Counted from the stretch's first letter, positions 22,301 through 35,475 are shown. The stretch: DNA of 64,000 bases from Heterodera schachtii (GCA_023374025.1 SIJG01000099.1:412906-476905), one strand, 5' to 3'. Notes: generated from the sequence alone by a model not told the origin. A program made the numbers and translations.

Positions 22301-25300
22301 TAGAAACATTATAAAATGCATTTTCTAACATAAATTATGTATACCAAAAATAAATAAATTACAATCAATAAACAATACGCGTGGGAAAATTTATTATTTT
22401 GAAACCCATTTCTTGGGAGTTTTAGCGTGGGTTCTAAAAAACAAAGGCTGAATTCCCATACGGGAGGCAAAGATTTAGATAGGAATGATTTTTTATGTTT
22501 TGCGAAGATATCTTTGATAAATTCATTTTTTGGCCATTAAAATTTAAATTGCATTTCAAAAATTTTACTATGAAGAGTATTTTGTTTGTTAATAATATGG
22601 AATATTAATTAGTTAATTGAAACGCCTCTTAAATGTTGTTTGTACATGTGATTTTCCAATAAAACTGTTCAAATTAGTCTTGGTTCTCTAGAATAATAAG
22701 AAACTGCTATTGCGCAATAATCATATAGCCTAATGAGCAGTTATTGATATTTGCTCTATGACATTCACCAATGGAATGTTGGAATGTGAAAGGGAATTAA
22801 ATTGTTAAGTCGCCTGAATACTGTCATATTATACGCGTTTCTTTGGCAGTTCTAGCGAGATTCTGAAAATAATTTTTCAAATTATAGATATTAAGCTACA
22901 GTTTCCAAATGAATAATTTTTTTGAAATGGCGAATATATGTTTTTCTTAAATCCTTTTTTACTGTTTCTTTTTGAAGCGCAAAATTGTAGAAACATTATA
23001 AAATGCATTTTCTAACATAAATTATGTAGACCAAAAATAAATAAATTACAATCAATAAACAATACGGGTGGGAAAATTTATTATTTTGAAACCCATTTCT
23101 TGGGAGTTTTAGCGTGGGTTCTAAAAAATAAAGGCTGAGTTCCCATACGGGAGGCAAAGATTTAGATAGGAATGAATTTTTTATGTTTTGCGAAGATATC
23201 TTTGAGAAATTCATTTTTTGTCCATTAAAATTTTAATTGCATTTCAAAAATTTTACTCTGAAGAATGTTTTGTTTGTTAATAATATGGAATATTAATTAG
23301 TTAATTGAAACGCCTCTTAAATGTTGTTTGTACATGTGATTTTCCAATAAAACTGTTCAAATTAGTCTTGGTTCTCTAGAATAATAAGAAACTGCTATTG
23401 CGCAATAATCATATAGCCTAATGAGCAGTTATTGATATTTGCTCTATGACATTCACCAATGGAATGTTGGAATGTGAAAGGGAATTAAATTGTCAAGTCG
23501 CCTGAATACTGTCATATTATACGCGTTTCTTTGGTAGTTCTAGCGAGATTCTGAAAATAATTTTTCAAATTATAGATATTAAGCTACAGTTTCCAAATGA
23601 ATAATTTTTTTGAAATGGCGATATATGTTTTTCTTAAATCCTTTTTTACTGTTTCTTTTTGAAGCGCAAAATTGTAGAAACATTATAAAATGCATTTTCT
23701 AACATAAATTATGTAGACCAAAAATAAATAAATTACAATCAATAAACAATACGGGTGGGAAAATTTATTATTTTGAAACCCATTTCTTGGGAGTTTTAGC
23801 GTGGGTTCTAAAAAATAAAGGCTGAGTTCCCATACGGGAGGCAAAGATTTAGATAGGAATGAATTTTTTATGTTTTGCGAAGATATCTTTGAGAAATTCA
23901 TTTTTTGTCCATTAAAATTTTAATTGCATTTCAAAAATTTTACTCTGAAGAATGTTTTGTTTGTTAATAATATGGAATATTAATTAGTTAATTGAAACGC
24001 CTCTTAAATGTTGTTTGTACATGTGATTTTCCAATAAAACTGTTCAAATTAGTCTTGGTTCTCTAGAATAATAAGAAACTGCTATTGCGCAATAATCATA
24101 TAGCCTAATGAGCAGTTATTGATATTTGCTCTATGACATTCACCAATGGAATGTTGGAATGTGAAAGGGAATTAAATTGTTAAGTCGCCTGAATACTGTC
24201 ATATTATACGCGTTTCTTTGGCAGTTCTTGCGAGATTCTGAAAATAATTTTTCAAATTATAGATATTAAGCTACAGTTTCCAAATGAATAATTTTTTTGA
24301 AATGGCGATATATGTTTTTCTTAAATCCTTTTTTACTGTTTCTTTTTGAAGCGCAAAATTGTAGAAATATTATAAAATGCATTTTCTAACATAAATTATG
24401 TAGACCAAAAATAAATAAATTACAATCAATAAACAATACGCGTGGGAAAATTTATTATTTTGAAACCCATTTCTTGGGAGTTTTAGCGTGGGTTCTAAAA
24501 AACAAAGGCTGAATTCCCATACGGGAGGCAAAGATTTAGATAGGAATGATTTTTTATGTTTTGCGAAGATATCTTTGATAAATTCATTTTTTGGCCATTA
24601 AAATTTAAATTGCATTTCAAAAATTTTACTATGAAGAGTATTTTGTTTGTTAATAATATGGAATATTAATTAGTTAATTGAAACGCCTCTTAAATGTTGT
24701 TTGTACATGTGATTTTCCAATAAAACTGTTCAAATTAGTCTTGGTTCTCTAGAATAATAAGAAACTGCTATTGCGCAATAATCATATAGCCTAATGAGCA
24801 GTTATTGATATTTGCTCTATGACATTCACCAATGGAATGTTGGAATGTGAAAGGGAATTAAATTGTTAAGTCGCCTGAATACTGTCATATTATACGCGTT
24901 TCTTTGGCAGTTCTAGCGAGATTCTGAAAATAATTTTTCAAATTATAGATATTAAGCTACAGTTTCCAAATGAATAATTTTTTTGAAATGGCGATATATG
25001 TTTTTCTTAAATCCTTTTTTACTGTTTCTTTTTGAAGCGCAAAATTGTAGAAACATTATAAAATGCATTTTCTAACATAAATTATGTAGACCAAAAATAA
25101 ATAAATTACAATCAATAAACAATACGGGTGGGAAAATTTATTATTTTGAAACCCATTTCTTGGGAGTTTTAGCGTGGGTTCTAAAAAATAAAGGCTGAGT
25201 TCCCATACGGGAGGCAAAGATTTAGATAGGAATGAATTTTTTATGTTTTGCGAAGATATCTTTGAGAAATTCATTTTTTGTCCATTAAAATTTTAATTGC

Positions 25301-28300
25301 ATTTCAAAAATTTTACTCTGAAGAATGTTTTGTTTGTTAATAATATGGAATATTAATTAGTTAATTGAAACGCCTCTTAAATGTTGTTTGTACATGTGAT
25401 TTTCCAATAAAACTGTTCAAATTAGTCTTGGTTCTCTAGAATAATAAGAAACTGCTATTGCGCAATAATCATATAGCCTAATGAGCAGTTATTGATATTT
25501 GCTCTATGACATTCACCAATGGAATGTTGGAATGTGAAAGGGAATTAAATTGTTAAGTCGCCTGAATACTGTCATATTATACGCGTTTCTTTGGCAGTTC
25601 TTGCGAGATTCTGAAAATAATTTTTCAAATTATAGATATTAAGCTACAGTTTCCAAATGAATAATTTTTTTGAAATGGCGATATATGTTTTTCTTAAATC
25701 CTTTTTTACTGTTTCTTTTTGAAGCGCAAAATTGTAGAAATATTATAAAATGCATTTTCTAACATAAATTATGTAGACCAAAAATAAATAAATTACAATC
25801 AATAAACAATACGCGTGGGAAAATTTATTATTTTGAAACCCATTTCTTGGGAGTTTTAGCGTGGGTTCTAAAAAACAAAGGCTGAATTCCCATACGGGAG
25901 GCAAAGATTTAGATAGGAATGATTTTTTATGTTTTGCGAAGATATCTTTGATAAATTCATTTTTTGGCCATTAAAATTTAAATTGCATTTCAAAAATTTT
26001 ACTATGAAGAGTATTTTGTTTGTTAATAATATGGAATATTAATTAGTTAATTGAAACGCCTCTTAAATGTTGTTTGTACATGTGATTTTCCAATAAAACT
26101 GTTCAAATTAGTCTTGGTTCTCTAGAATAATAAGAAACTGCTATTGCGCAATAATCATATAGCCTAATGAGCAGTTATTGATATTTGCTCTATGACATTC
26201 ACCAATGGAATGTTGGAATGTGAAAGGGAATTAAATTGTTAAGTCGCCTGAATACTGTCATATTATACGCGTTTCTTTGGCAGTTCTAGCGAGATTCTGA
26301 AAATAATTTTTCAAATTATAGATATTAAGCTACAGTTTCCAAATGAATAATTTTTTTGAAATGGCGATATATGTTTTTCTTAAATCCTTTTTTACTGTTT
26401 CTTTTTGAAGCGCAAAATTGTAGAAACATTATAAAATGCATTTTCTAACATAAATTATGTAGACCAAAAATAAATAAATTACAATCAATAAACAATACGG
26501 GTGGGAAAATTTATTATTTTGAAACCCATTTCTTGGGAGTTTTAGCGTGGGTTCTAAAAAATAAAGGCTGAGTTCCCATACGGGAGTCAAAGATTTAGAT
26601 AGGAATGAATTTTTTATGTTTTGCGAAGATATCTTTGAGAAATTCATTTTTTGTCCATTAAAATTTTAATTGCATTTCAAAAATTTTACTCTGAAGAATG
26701 TTTTGTTTGTTAATAATATGGAATATTAATTAGTTAATTGAAACGCCTCTTAAATGTTGTTTGTACATGTGATTTTCCAATAAAACTGTTCAAATTAGTC
26801 TTGGTTCTCTAGAATAATAAGAAACTGCTATTGCGCAATAATCATATAGCCTAATGAGCAGTTATTGATATTTGCTCTATGACATTCACCAATGGAATGT
26901 TGGAATGTGAAAGGGAATTAAATTGTCAAGTCGCCTGAATACTGTCATATTATACGCGTTTCTTTGGTAGTTCTAGCGAGATTCTGAAAATAATTTTTCA
27001 AATTATAGATATTAAGCTACAGTTTCCAAATGAATAATTTTTTTGAAATGGCGATATATGTTTTTCTTAAATCCTTTTTTACTGTTTCTTTTTGAAGCGC
27101 AAAATTGTAGAAACATTATAAAATGCATTTTCTAACATAAATTATGTAGACCAAAAATAAATAAATTACAATCAATAAACAATACGGGTGGGAAAATTTA
27201 TTATTTTGAAACCCATTTCTTGGGAGTTTTAGCGTGGGTTCTAAAAAATAAAGGCTGAGTTCCCATACGGGAGGCAAAGATTTAGATAGGAATGAATTTT
27301 TTATGTTTTGCGCAGATATCTTTGAGAAATTCATTTTTTGTCCATTAAAATTTTAATTGCATTTCAAAAATTTTACTATGAAGAGTATTTTGTTTGTTAA
27401 TAATATGGAATATTAATTAGTTAATTGAAACGCCTCTTAAATGTTGTTTGTACATGTGATTTTCCAATAAAACTGTTCAAATTAGTCTTGGTTCTCTAGA
27501 ATAATAAGAAACTGCTATTGCGCAATAATCATATAGCCTAATGAGCAGTTAATGATATTTGCTCTATGACATTCACCAATGGAATGTTGGAATGTGAAAG
27601 GGAATTAAATTGTTAAGTCGCCTGAATACTGTCATATTATACGCGTTTCTTTGGCTAGTTCTAGCGAGATTCTGAAAATAATTTTTCAAATTATAGATAT
27701 TAAGCTACAGTTTCCAAATGAATAATTTTTTTGAAATGGCGATATATGTTTTTCTTAAATCCTTTTTTACTGTTTCTTTTTGAAGCGCAAACTTGTAGAA
27801 ACATTATAAAATGCATTTTCTAACATAAATTATGTAGACCAAAAATAAATAAATTACAATCAATAAACAATACGGGTGGGAAAATTTATTATTTTGAAAC
27901 CCATTTCTTGGGAGTTTTAGCGTGGGTTCTAAAAAATAAAGGCTGAGTTCCCATACGGGAGGCAAAGATTTAGATAGGAATGAATTTTTTATGTTTTGCG
28001 AAGATATCTTTGAGAAATTCATTTTTTGTCCATTAAAATTTTAATTGCATTTCAAAAATTTTACTCTGAAGAATGTTTTGTTTGTTAATAATATGGAATA
28101 TTAATTAGTTAATTGAAACGCCTCTTAAATGTTGTTTGTACATGTGATTTTCCAATAAAACTGTTCAAATTAGTCTTGGTTCTCTAGAATAATAAGAAAC
28201 TGCTATTGCGCAATAATCATATAGCCTAATGAGCAGTTATTGATATTTGCTCTATGACATTCACCAATGGAATGTTGGAATGTGAAAGGGAATTAAATTG

Positions 28301-30850
28301 TTAAGTCGCCTGAATACTGTCATATTATACGCGTTTCTTTGGCAGTTCTTGCGAGATTCTGAAAATAATTTTTCAAATTATAGATATTAAGCTACAGTTT
28401 CCAAATGAATAATTTTTTTGAAATGGCGATATATGTTTTTCTTAAATCCTTTTTTACTGTTTCTTTTTGAAGCGCAAAATTGTAGAAATATTATAAAATG
28501 CATTTTCTAACATAAATTATGTAGACCAAAAATAAATAAATTACAATCAATAAACAATACGCGTGGGAAAATTTATTATTTTGAAACCCATTTCTTGGGA
28601 GTTTTAGCGTGGGTTCTAAAAAATAAGGCTGAATTCCCATACGGGAGGCAAAGATTTAGATAGGAATGAATTTTTTATGTTTTGCGAAGATATCTTTGAT
28701 AAATTCATTTTTTGGCCATTAAAATTTAAATTGCATTTCAAAAATTTTACTATGAAGAGTGTTTTGTTTGTTAATAATATGGAATATTAATGAGTTAATT
28801 GAAACGCCTCTTAAATGTTGTTTGTACATGTGATTTCCCAATAAAACTGTTCAAATTAGTCTTGGTTCTCTAGAATAATAAGAAACTGCTATTGCGCAAT
28901 AATCATATAGCCTAATGAGCAGATATTGATATTTGCTCTATGACATTCACCAATGGAATGTTGGAATGTGAAAGGGAATTAAATTGTTAAGTCGCCTGAA
29001 CTACTGTCATATTATACGCGTTTCTTTGGCAGTTCTAGCGAGATTCTGAAAATAATTTTTCAAATTATAGATATTAAGCTACAGTTTCCAAATGAATAAT
29101 TTTTTTGAAATGGCGATATATGTTTTTCTTAAATCCTTTTTTACTGTTTCTTTTTGAAGCGCAAAATTGTAGAAACATTATAAAATGCATTTTCTAACAT
29201 AAATTATGTAGACCAAAAATAAATAAATTACAATCAATAAACAATACGGGTGGGAAAATTTATTATTTTGAAACCCATTTCTTGGGAGTTTTAGCGTGGG
29301 TTCTAAAAAATAAAGGCTGAGTTCCCATACGGGAGGCAAAGATTTAGATAGGAATGAATTTTTTATGTTTTGCGAAGATATCTTTGAGAAATTCATTTTT
29401 TGTCCATTAAAATTTTAATTGCATTTCAAAAATTTTACTCTGAAGAATGTTTTGTTTGTTAATAATATGGAATATTAATTAGTTAATTGAAACGCCTCTT
29501 AAATGTTGTTTGTACATGTGATTTTCCAATAAAACTGTTCAAATTAGTCTTGGTTCTCTAGAATAATAAGAAACTGCTATTGCGCAATAATCATATAGCC
29601 TAATGAGCAGTTATTGATATTTGCTCTATGACATTCACCAATGGAATGTTGGAATGTGAAAGGGAATTAAATTGTTAAGTCGCCTGAATACTGTCATATT
29701 ATACGCGTTTCTTTGGCAGTTCTTGCGAGATTCTGAAAATAATTTTTCAAATTATAGATATTAAGCTACAGTTTCCAAATGAATAATTTTTTTGAAATGG
29801 CGATATATGTTTTTCTTAAATCCTTTTTTACTGTTTCTTTTTGAAGCGCAAAATTGTAGAAATATTATAAAATGCATTTTCTAACATAAATTATGTAGAC
29901 CAAAAATAAATAAATTACAATCAATAAACAATACGCGTGGGAAAATTTATTATTTTGAAACCCATTTCTTGGGAGTTTTAGCGTGGGTTCTAAAAAATAA
30001 GGCTGAATTCCCATACGGGAGGCAAAGATTTAGATAGGAATGAATTTTTTATGTTTTGCGAAGATATCTTTGATAAATTCATTTTTTGGCCATTAAAATT
30101 TAAATTGCATTTCAAAAATTTTACTATGAAGGGTGTTTTGTTTGTTAATAATATGGAATATTAATGAGTTAATTGAAACGCCTCTTAAATGTTGTTTGTA
30201 CATGTGATTTCCCAATAAAACTGTTCAAATTAGTCTTGGTTCTCTAGAATAATAAGAAACTGCTATTGCGCAATAATCATATAGCCTAATGAGCAGATAT
30301 TGATATTTGCTCTATGACATTCACCAATGGAATGTTGGAATGTGAAAGGGAATTAAATTGTTAAGTCGCCTGAACACTGTCATATTATACGCGTTTCTTT
30401 GGCAGTTCTAGCGAGATTCTGAAAATAATTTTTCAAATTATAGATATTAAGCTACAGTTTCCAAATGAATAATTTTTTTGAAATGGCGATATATGTTTTT
30501 CTTAAATCCTTTTTTACTGTTTCTTTTTGAAGAGCAAAATTGTAGAAATATTATAAAATGCATTTTCTAACATAAATTATGTAGACCAAAAATAAATAAA
30601 TTACAATTAATAAACAATACGCGTGGGAAAATTTATTATTTTGAAACCCATTTCTTGGGAGTTTTAGCGTGGGTTCTAAAAAATAAAGGCTGAATTCCCA
30701 TACGGGAGGCAAAGATTTAGATAGGAAGGAATTTTTTATGTTTTGCGAAGATATCTTTGAGAAATTCATTTTTTGGCCAGTAAAATTTAAATTACATTTC
30801 AAAAATTTTACTATGAAGAGTATTTTTTTTGTTAATAATATGGAATATTG
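19381..30850. repeat. Satellite array, 17 units of about 687 bp
   Basis: Units begin (at gcctgaa) at 19381, 20068, 20755, 21442, 22128, 22812, 23500, 24187, 24873, 25560, 26246, 26933, 27620, 28308, 28994, 29682 and 30368; the last is cut at about 30,850. Two subtypes are visible. A has acgggtggg, gagaaattc and ctctgaagaatg. B has acgcgtggg, ctgaattccc, gataaattc and ctatgaagag. A: units 1-3, 6, 7, 9, 11-13 and 15. B: 4, 5, 8, 10, 14 and 16; 12 and 17 are mosaics. The first three units share gcgtttgtttgg against gcgtttctttgg elsewhere. Units contain a 72-residue minus-strand frame only in subtype A; it is broken in B and I regard it as non-coding. Confidence 0.97.
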
Positions 30851-32060
30851 AAGGGGTTCAACTAAATGGAAATTTTAGGTGTCTATGCTCATCGAAAGGA
30901 GGAACGCGATGAACGGAGTGCTTCAGCAATCTGGGTCAACAACACCGATGGAACAGTGCGAGAGGCGGGACACTATGAACGCTCCGAGGGTTTCGGTTTT
31001 TTTTGGGGGGGGGGGGGGGGGGGCTAGCGGAGTGGGCAGGCCCGTATTGAAAAAAATAGACCCGAGGACAAATAAAAGGTCGAATGGCCTTACTGATTTT
31101 TTTAGGATACGGGCCTGTGAGTGGTCAGACGATTTTTGACAATTTACAAAATTGAAAAAGCAATTAAATCTAACCGCTGCCACCACATTCAAATGCAGAT
31201 GCGCTTTGTCCAAGTAGTCGTTGCGCTGTTCGCGCATGATCACTTTGTGAAGAACATCAGGCCACCGCCGCTTTCACTTCTTGACAGGCCGACGGACACG
31301 CCAACCATCGGAACATCATAAATGATGCCGTTGTCCCCGGGGGCCATTGACTATAATTTAGCAAAAATAAACCTATTTTATATTTATTTATTATTGCTTA
31401 CGTACCCCAATGTTAAAAGGCTTGCAAGCCATAATTTGTGTACTGGCAAAACTTTTTGAAATTTTATAGGCCAATAGGCAGACTGTCAACGATTTAAACA
31501 TATCAAGCTTGTTTATTTTTGATGACAAATCAAAATGTTATAATGTTTTGGCAGGCGACAAAGTGGGCGGGCCCCAGGAGAAAGACACGGGAAGACAAGC
31601 GAAAAACCAGGGTCAAGAGGAGGTGGGGGTGGTATTCAAATAAAAATTAATTTTAAATGGAATGGATGCATTTTTTCTGGCGACGGGATTGTTGCCGATT
31701 AATCCGATGCCAGCTTTTCTTTTGACACCGAGACAACCGGGAGTCCCGCCCTGCTCGATTCTCAAGTTCCGAAAATAAATAGAGAGTGCAGAGAAAAAAC
31801 ATCTCTCATGTCGGAAGTCGAGCCGAGTCGATTTTCAAGCAGCAACGCCTTGAGTTCACCCAATCGTTTTGCCAAGACTGTGCAAAGCTGAACTTTGACT
31901 GCACCGATCTGATCATGAAGCACCAAAAGAAAGATGACCCGGCGACTACGACTATGGCAAAGAGTTTCCGCTGGATCAAGGATGGGGCGAAGTGAACAGA
32001 GATGGCACACCACGTTATAAGGACGATCTCATTTTTTGAAAAGTTATACTTGTTGATCAA
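30851..32060. other. Polinton interior between satellite and penton gene
   Basis: No intact gene was recognised. A 19-base G run occupies 31,005-31,023. A plus-strand frame just after the array (GVYAHRKEERDERS ... REAGHYERSEGFG, about 30,873-30,998) runs into that G tract. A minus-strand frame at about 31,350-31,150 (MAPGDNGIIYDVPMVGVSVG, then VIMREQRNDYLDKAHLHLN after a one-base shift) looks like a degraded exon of unknown family. A plus-strand frame at 31,786-31,995 ends shortly before the penton gene and is also unassigned. These may be remnants of lost element genes. Confidence 0.45.
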
Positions 32061-33911
32061 ATGACAAACTCTTTCTTTGTAATTTTGCCGAGCAATACGC
32101 CAGGCTTTGTTGGAAATAAAACGAATAAGTTCAAAGTGCACTTGCCAAAGAAGTTGGTGTTCGATGGGGCCGGGTGGATGGTTGGGCTGTCAGGCATAAT
32201 TTACCCAAACAGGTGGGCGAAATCCAAGGCTATTGGGTCCGATTTTTGAGTTAAGTTGGGCAAAGCTGGGTACATCGGACCGACAATATGTGATTGTTCA
32301 TCTGCACGACGGCAGGAAATACCGTTTCCGTGTGCCAAAGGGAAGCTTTCTCTCGCCACAGCAGCTTGAGAGGGGCATTCATCACGGCATGATTGCCGAG
32401 CTCGAGCGGCTGTTGACCCGAAAAAGGTCAGCACCGGTGCACGCAAGTTTTGGCAACGCCGACGATGATGAGGAGGAGGGCGAGATTCTTGACATCTCGT
32501 TTGTTGAGGAGGAAGAAGAAGATACCGGCGAAGCGCCATTATATCCACTTTCAAATTTGACCAAGCTCTCAGCGGAGCAAGAGACGCCAAGGCATGAAAA
32601 ATGGGCACAGGAAGAGAGAAGGCGAAAGGAAGAGGAGCAGAGAAAACAGAGAGAAGCCGAACGTAAACGGCGAGAGGAAGAGGAGAAGCGACGCAAGGCA
32701 GAAGACGATAGAAGGGAGAAAACAGCGAAGGAAAAGAAGGCAAGGGAGGAAAAATTGGCAAGGGAAAAGAAGGAAGAACAGAGAATAGCAAAGGAAAAGA
32801 AAGGAGAGAAAGAAGCCTTCGGCAAAAAGGCTGAGGATGAGAGAGTAGCAAAGGCGGAAGCGGACAGAGTGGCAAAGGCTGAAGCGGAGAGAGTGGCAAA
32901 AGAAACAAAGGCAGAGGAGGAGAGAGTGGCAAAGGAAAGAGAGGCAGAGGAGGAGAGAGTGGCAAAGGAAAGAGAGGCAGAGGAGGAGAGAGAGGCAAAG
33001 GAAAGAGAGGCCGAGGAGGAGAGAGTGGCAAATGAGACCAAGAAAAAACAAGAAAAGGTGAAGCAATCGGCAGAACTGAAAAGACAGCAATTGGCCAAAG
33101 GAAAGCAAAAAGAGTTGGAGCTGCTCAAAGAGTTCAGACCCTGGCGAGGCGGGTACATGAGACTGGTGCACGGCAAAGACCCAACCCCTGACGTGCATTA
33201 TCTGCACGAAACAGATGACTATCATTTTGTGAATGCTGTACACAAGTACCGTGTCCGCCACTCCGAGCTCCCCTGGGAGGCGCCCGAGTTTAACCCATCC
33301 GCACACATCCAACAGAACATTGCGGAGTTCCGTGAGCTGTTTGAGCAAGAGGTGTACGACGAAAACTACGCGGTGAAAACGCGAGAGGAAAAGGAGGAGC
33401 TGATCGAGCTGGTCAAAGGGTTCCGCTTTTACTTCACCGAGCAAATTGGCCGATTTGAGCTCAAAGTTTTCAACGGGAAAATTTCGCACATTACGCTGAC
33501 TGATCAGCTGGCCTACGTATTGGGCTATGAACAAGAGCAGGAGATCAGAAATGAAGAGCTTGCCAAATATGCGGTCGACTTAGGCGGTGGTGTGAGCCAC
33601 CTGTGCATTTACCTGAACAGTGGCGTCATTGAGAGCATGATTGTCGGCAACACCTTTGCCAATCTGCTCCAAGTGATTGCCGTTGAGGGAAAATCGGGCA
33701 GTGTGGTGGAGAAGGACTTTCAATCCCCTCTGTTTCACAAAATCATAGCAAGGGAGGTGGATGTGCTTGACGTGGAAATTCGCACTCTGACAGGGAGGTT
33801 AGGCTTTTCCGCAGGGCGTTTATTTTTCTAATCACTTATTTAAGGGAGGTGCCATTTGAGTTTGGGCAAGTTGTTTTGACTCTTCAGTTTAAAAAGGTGT
33901 TGACGTTCTGA
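32061..33911 (+). CDS. Polinton penton-like capsid protein, two mini-introns
   Basis: Structural (vertex) protein of Polinton/adintovirus-type elements, inferred from its N-terminal signature and gene order. Exons 32,061-32,212, 32,256-33,797 and 33,845-33,911 join in phase to 586 residues; introns are 43 and 47 bases with GT and AG ends. Residues 1-75 contain the family-typical LPSNTPGF, FDGAGWMVGLSG and IYPNSWAKLG segments, the last restored only by splicing. Residues of about 155-340 are a highly charged Lys/Glu/Arg/Ala coiled coil, including a short repeat built on AEEERVAKERE. Residues of about 345-586 form the C-terminal domain ending VPFEFGQVVLTLQ. The coiled-coil insertion is unusual for a penton. 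The frame is intact, unlike the neighbouring major capsid gene. The stop is 5 bases before the next ATG. Large antisense frames here are shadows of the biased composition. Confidence 0.75.
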
Positions 33912-33916
33912 GAGAG

Positions 33917-34438
33917 ATGGTTCGCGTGATTTTTGACGGCTCAAATTTACGGCTCGAGCAAATTTATCAGCAGAATGGGGGTGGAGGACCGATCAGCGTC
34001 TTTGAGGGGGCCCCAACATTTCAGCGGGGGTACGGTTATTTCTTGGGGGTGCCCCGACAGAAGGGAGCAGGCGTTGGCTCTGTGCTGCGCAATCTGTGGC
34101 GATACCTTCGCCCAATGGTCTCCGCGGCACGACCCTATGCGGCAAATATTGCTGCCGAGATTGGCAAAGAAGGCCTCGAGACGGGTGCACGAGTCCTCAA
34201 CGAGGTGTCCAAGGGCGGCAGCATCAGAGACGCGCTGGTGTCGGAGGGAAAAGAGGGAGCGAAAAAATTGCTGGACAAAGCCTCATCATCACTACAAAAG
34301 GGACGTGGAAGAAAAAAGAGAAGAGGAGGCAGGAAAAAAGCTGAAATCATTTTGAAACCCTCAGACGTTGTTGGACAAACTGTTCCCCAAAAAGCTCTGT
34401 TAAAGAAGAAAAGATTTGACTCACTCGGTTATTATTAA
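33917..34438 (+). CDS. Polinton minor capsid / membrane-active-like protein
   Basis: 173 residues, intact, between penton and major capsid genes with 5- and 4-base gaps. The N-terminus has a Gly-rich segment (QQNGGGGPISVFEG) followed by FQRGYGYFLG and GAGVGSVLRNLWRYLRP, an amphipathic/hydrophobic stretch of the type seen in the small protein that sits at this position in animal Polintons and adintoviruses and is compared with adenovirus pVI/pX. The C-terminal third is very basic (KGRGRKKRRGGRKKAE). Predicted role: internal capsid or DNA-associated, possibly membrane-active protein. Function rests on position and general resemblance. Confidence 0.65.
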   Translation: MVRVIFDGSNLRLEQIYQQNGGGGPISVFEGAPTFQRGYGYFLGVPRQKGAGVGSVLRNLWRYLRPMVSAARPYAANIAAEIGKEGLETGARVLNEVSKGGSIRDALVSEGKEGAKKLLDKASSSLQKGRGRKKRRGGRKKAEIILKPSDVVGQTVPQKALLKKKRFDSLGYY

Positions 34439-34442
34439 CAAA

Positions 34443-35475
34443 ATGCTGTATTACAGGGAGTACCTGACGCTGAATCCGATAAGCTCTAGGCCCTTTCATT
34501 TTAAGGCAAAGGGTTTTCACTTGCAATAGCAGACATAATTTGGTTCAGATCCACCCAATTACCAGCTATGTGGACCTCAGCAAGGTGTTTGTGTGCACCG
34601 AGTTCAAGCTCAAAAAAGTCGCAGATGATGGGGTTGTGGTTGATGTGCCGGCAAATGCAGCGGTCGGCCTTATCCTAATGCCCGGCGCAACATTCATCCG
34701 GAACCTGAAAGTGAACATCAACCAGCGGGAGGTGTAGACTCGAATCAGCTGTACAGCTACAAGGTGTTCTTGGACACCGAGCTCAGCTACCCTGTCGCGG
34801 CAAAGGAGGCATATTTTGGCGTGGCAGGGTATTTCCGTGACAGTGACCCGAGAAAAGTAAACGACAGACGGAAAAAGGCGGTGGAGGAGAGCAAGGGCTT
34901 TCAAGCGATAAGCAAGCTGAGTGCCGACATCTTTAACCAGGGCTTGTACATGATCAGCAATGTGGAGATTGACATTGAGCTCGCCCTGCAGTCGGACGAT
35001 TTTATGATACATCAGGAAGCCGCAAATAGGGACAAGTACACGCTTGAGGTTGTCGACTGCAGACTGATCGTGAAGACTATTGATCTGATGGACGGACTCA
35101 GCCTTGACATTGCCAAGAAGCTGGACATGGAACCCGCCAGATATGGCATTCGGAAAACGCTGATGAAGTCGCTGTTCATCACCGGCGGGCGATACGATTT
35201 TTCGGCCAATCTGTTCACCGAGGAAGTGCCCCGGAGGGTCATCATTGGGCTGGTGCCCAACCAAAATTACATTGGCCACAATCAGAAGAACCCCTTTTAC
35301 TTCAACCACCACAACGTAAGTGCCGCTTTGTCATGTATTTATGACACAAAAACCGTTCAGGTAAGGGACATTGAACTGACCGCCTCTGGCAGGACATACC
35401 CACAGTTCCCGTACAATTTGGGCCAACGCCCACAGCACATATGTGTTCCGTCTACGCGGATTTTAATCCGGGGTG
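34443..35475 (+). pseudogene. Polinton major capsid (hexon-like) pseudogene
   Basis: Resembles the double-jelly-roll major capsid family known in nematode annotations as F54H12.2-like. The start MLYYREYLTLNPISSRPFHF is family-like. The frame is then broken by a stop at about 34,527 and resumes in another frame at VQIHPITSYVDLSKVFV. A second break follows GREV-type sequence at 34,735-34,737 (TAG, consistent with loss of one base), and the frame resumes with SNQLYSYKVFLDTELSYP through GLVPNQNYIGHNQKNPFYFNHHN (split here only for description). A possible 45-base intron lies at 35,316-35,360. After the conserved RTYPQFPYNL segment the match fades in mixed frames and the C-terminus is missing. At least two disruptions make this non-functional. 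Confidence 0.8.

Noticed and set aside
19564..30802. Eleven near-identical 72-83 residue minus-strand frames in the satellite
   Set aside because: They occur only in some subtype A units, are broken in subtype B, and lie entirely within the tandem unit; this is a by-product of repetition, not a gene family.
32201..33534. Long antisense frames of 264, 276 and 321 residues opposite the penton gene
   Set aside because: Their Leu/Ser/Pro/Phe-rich composition is the complement of the Lys/Glu/Ala coiled-coil codons; the sense frame has family-like motifs at both ends and splices in phase.
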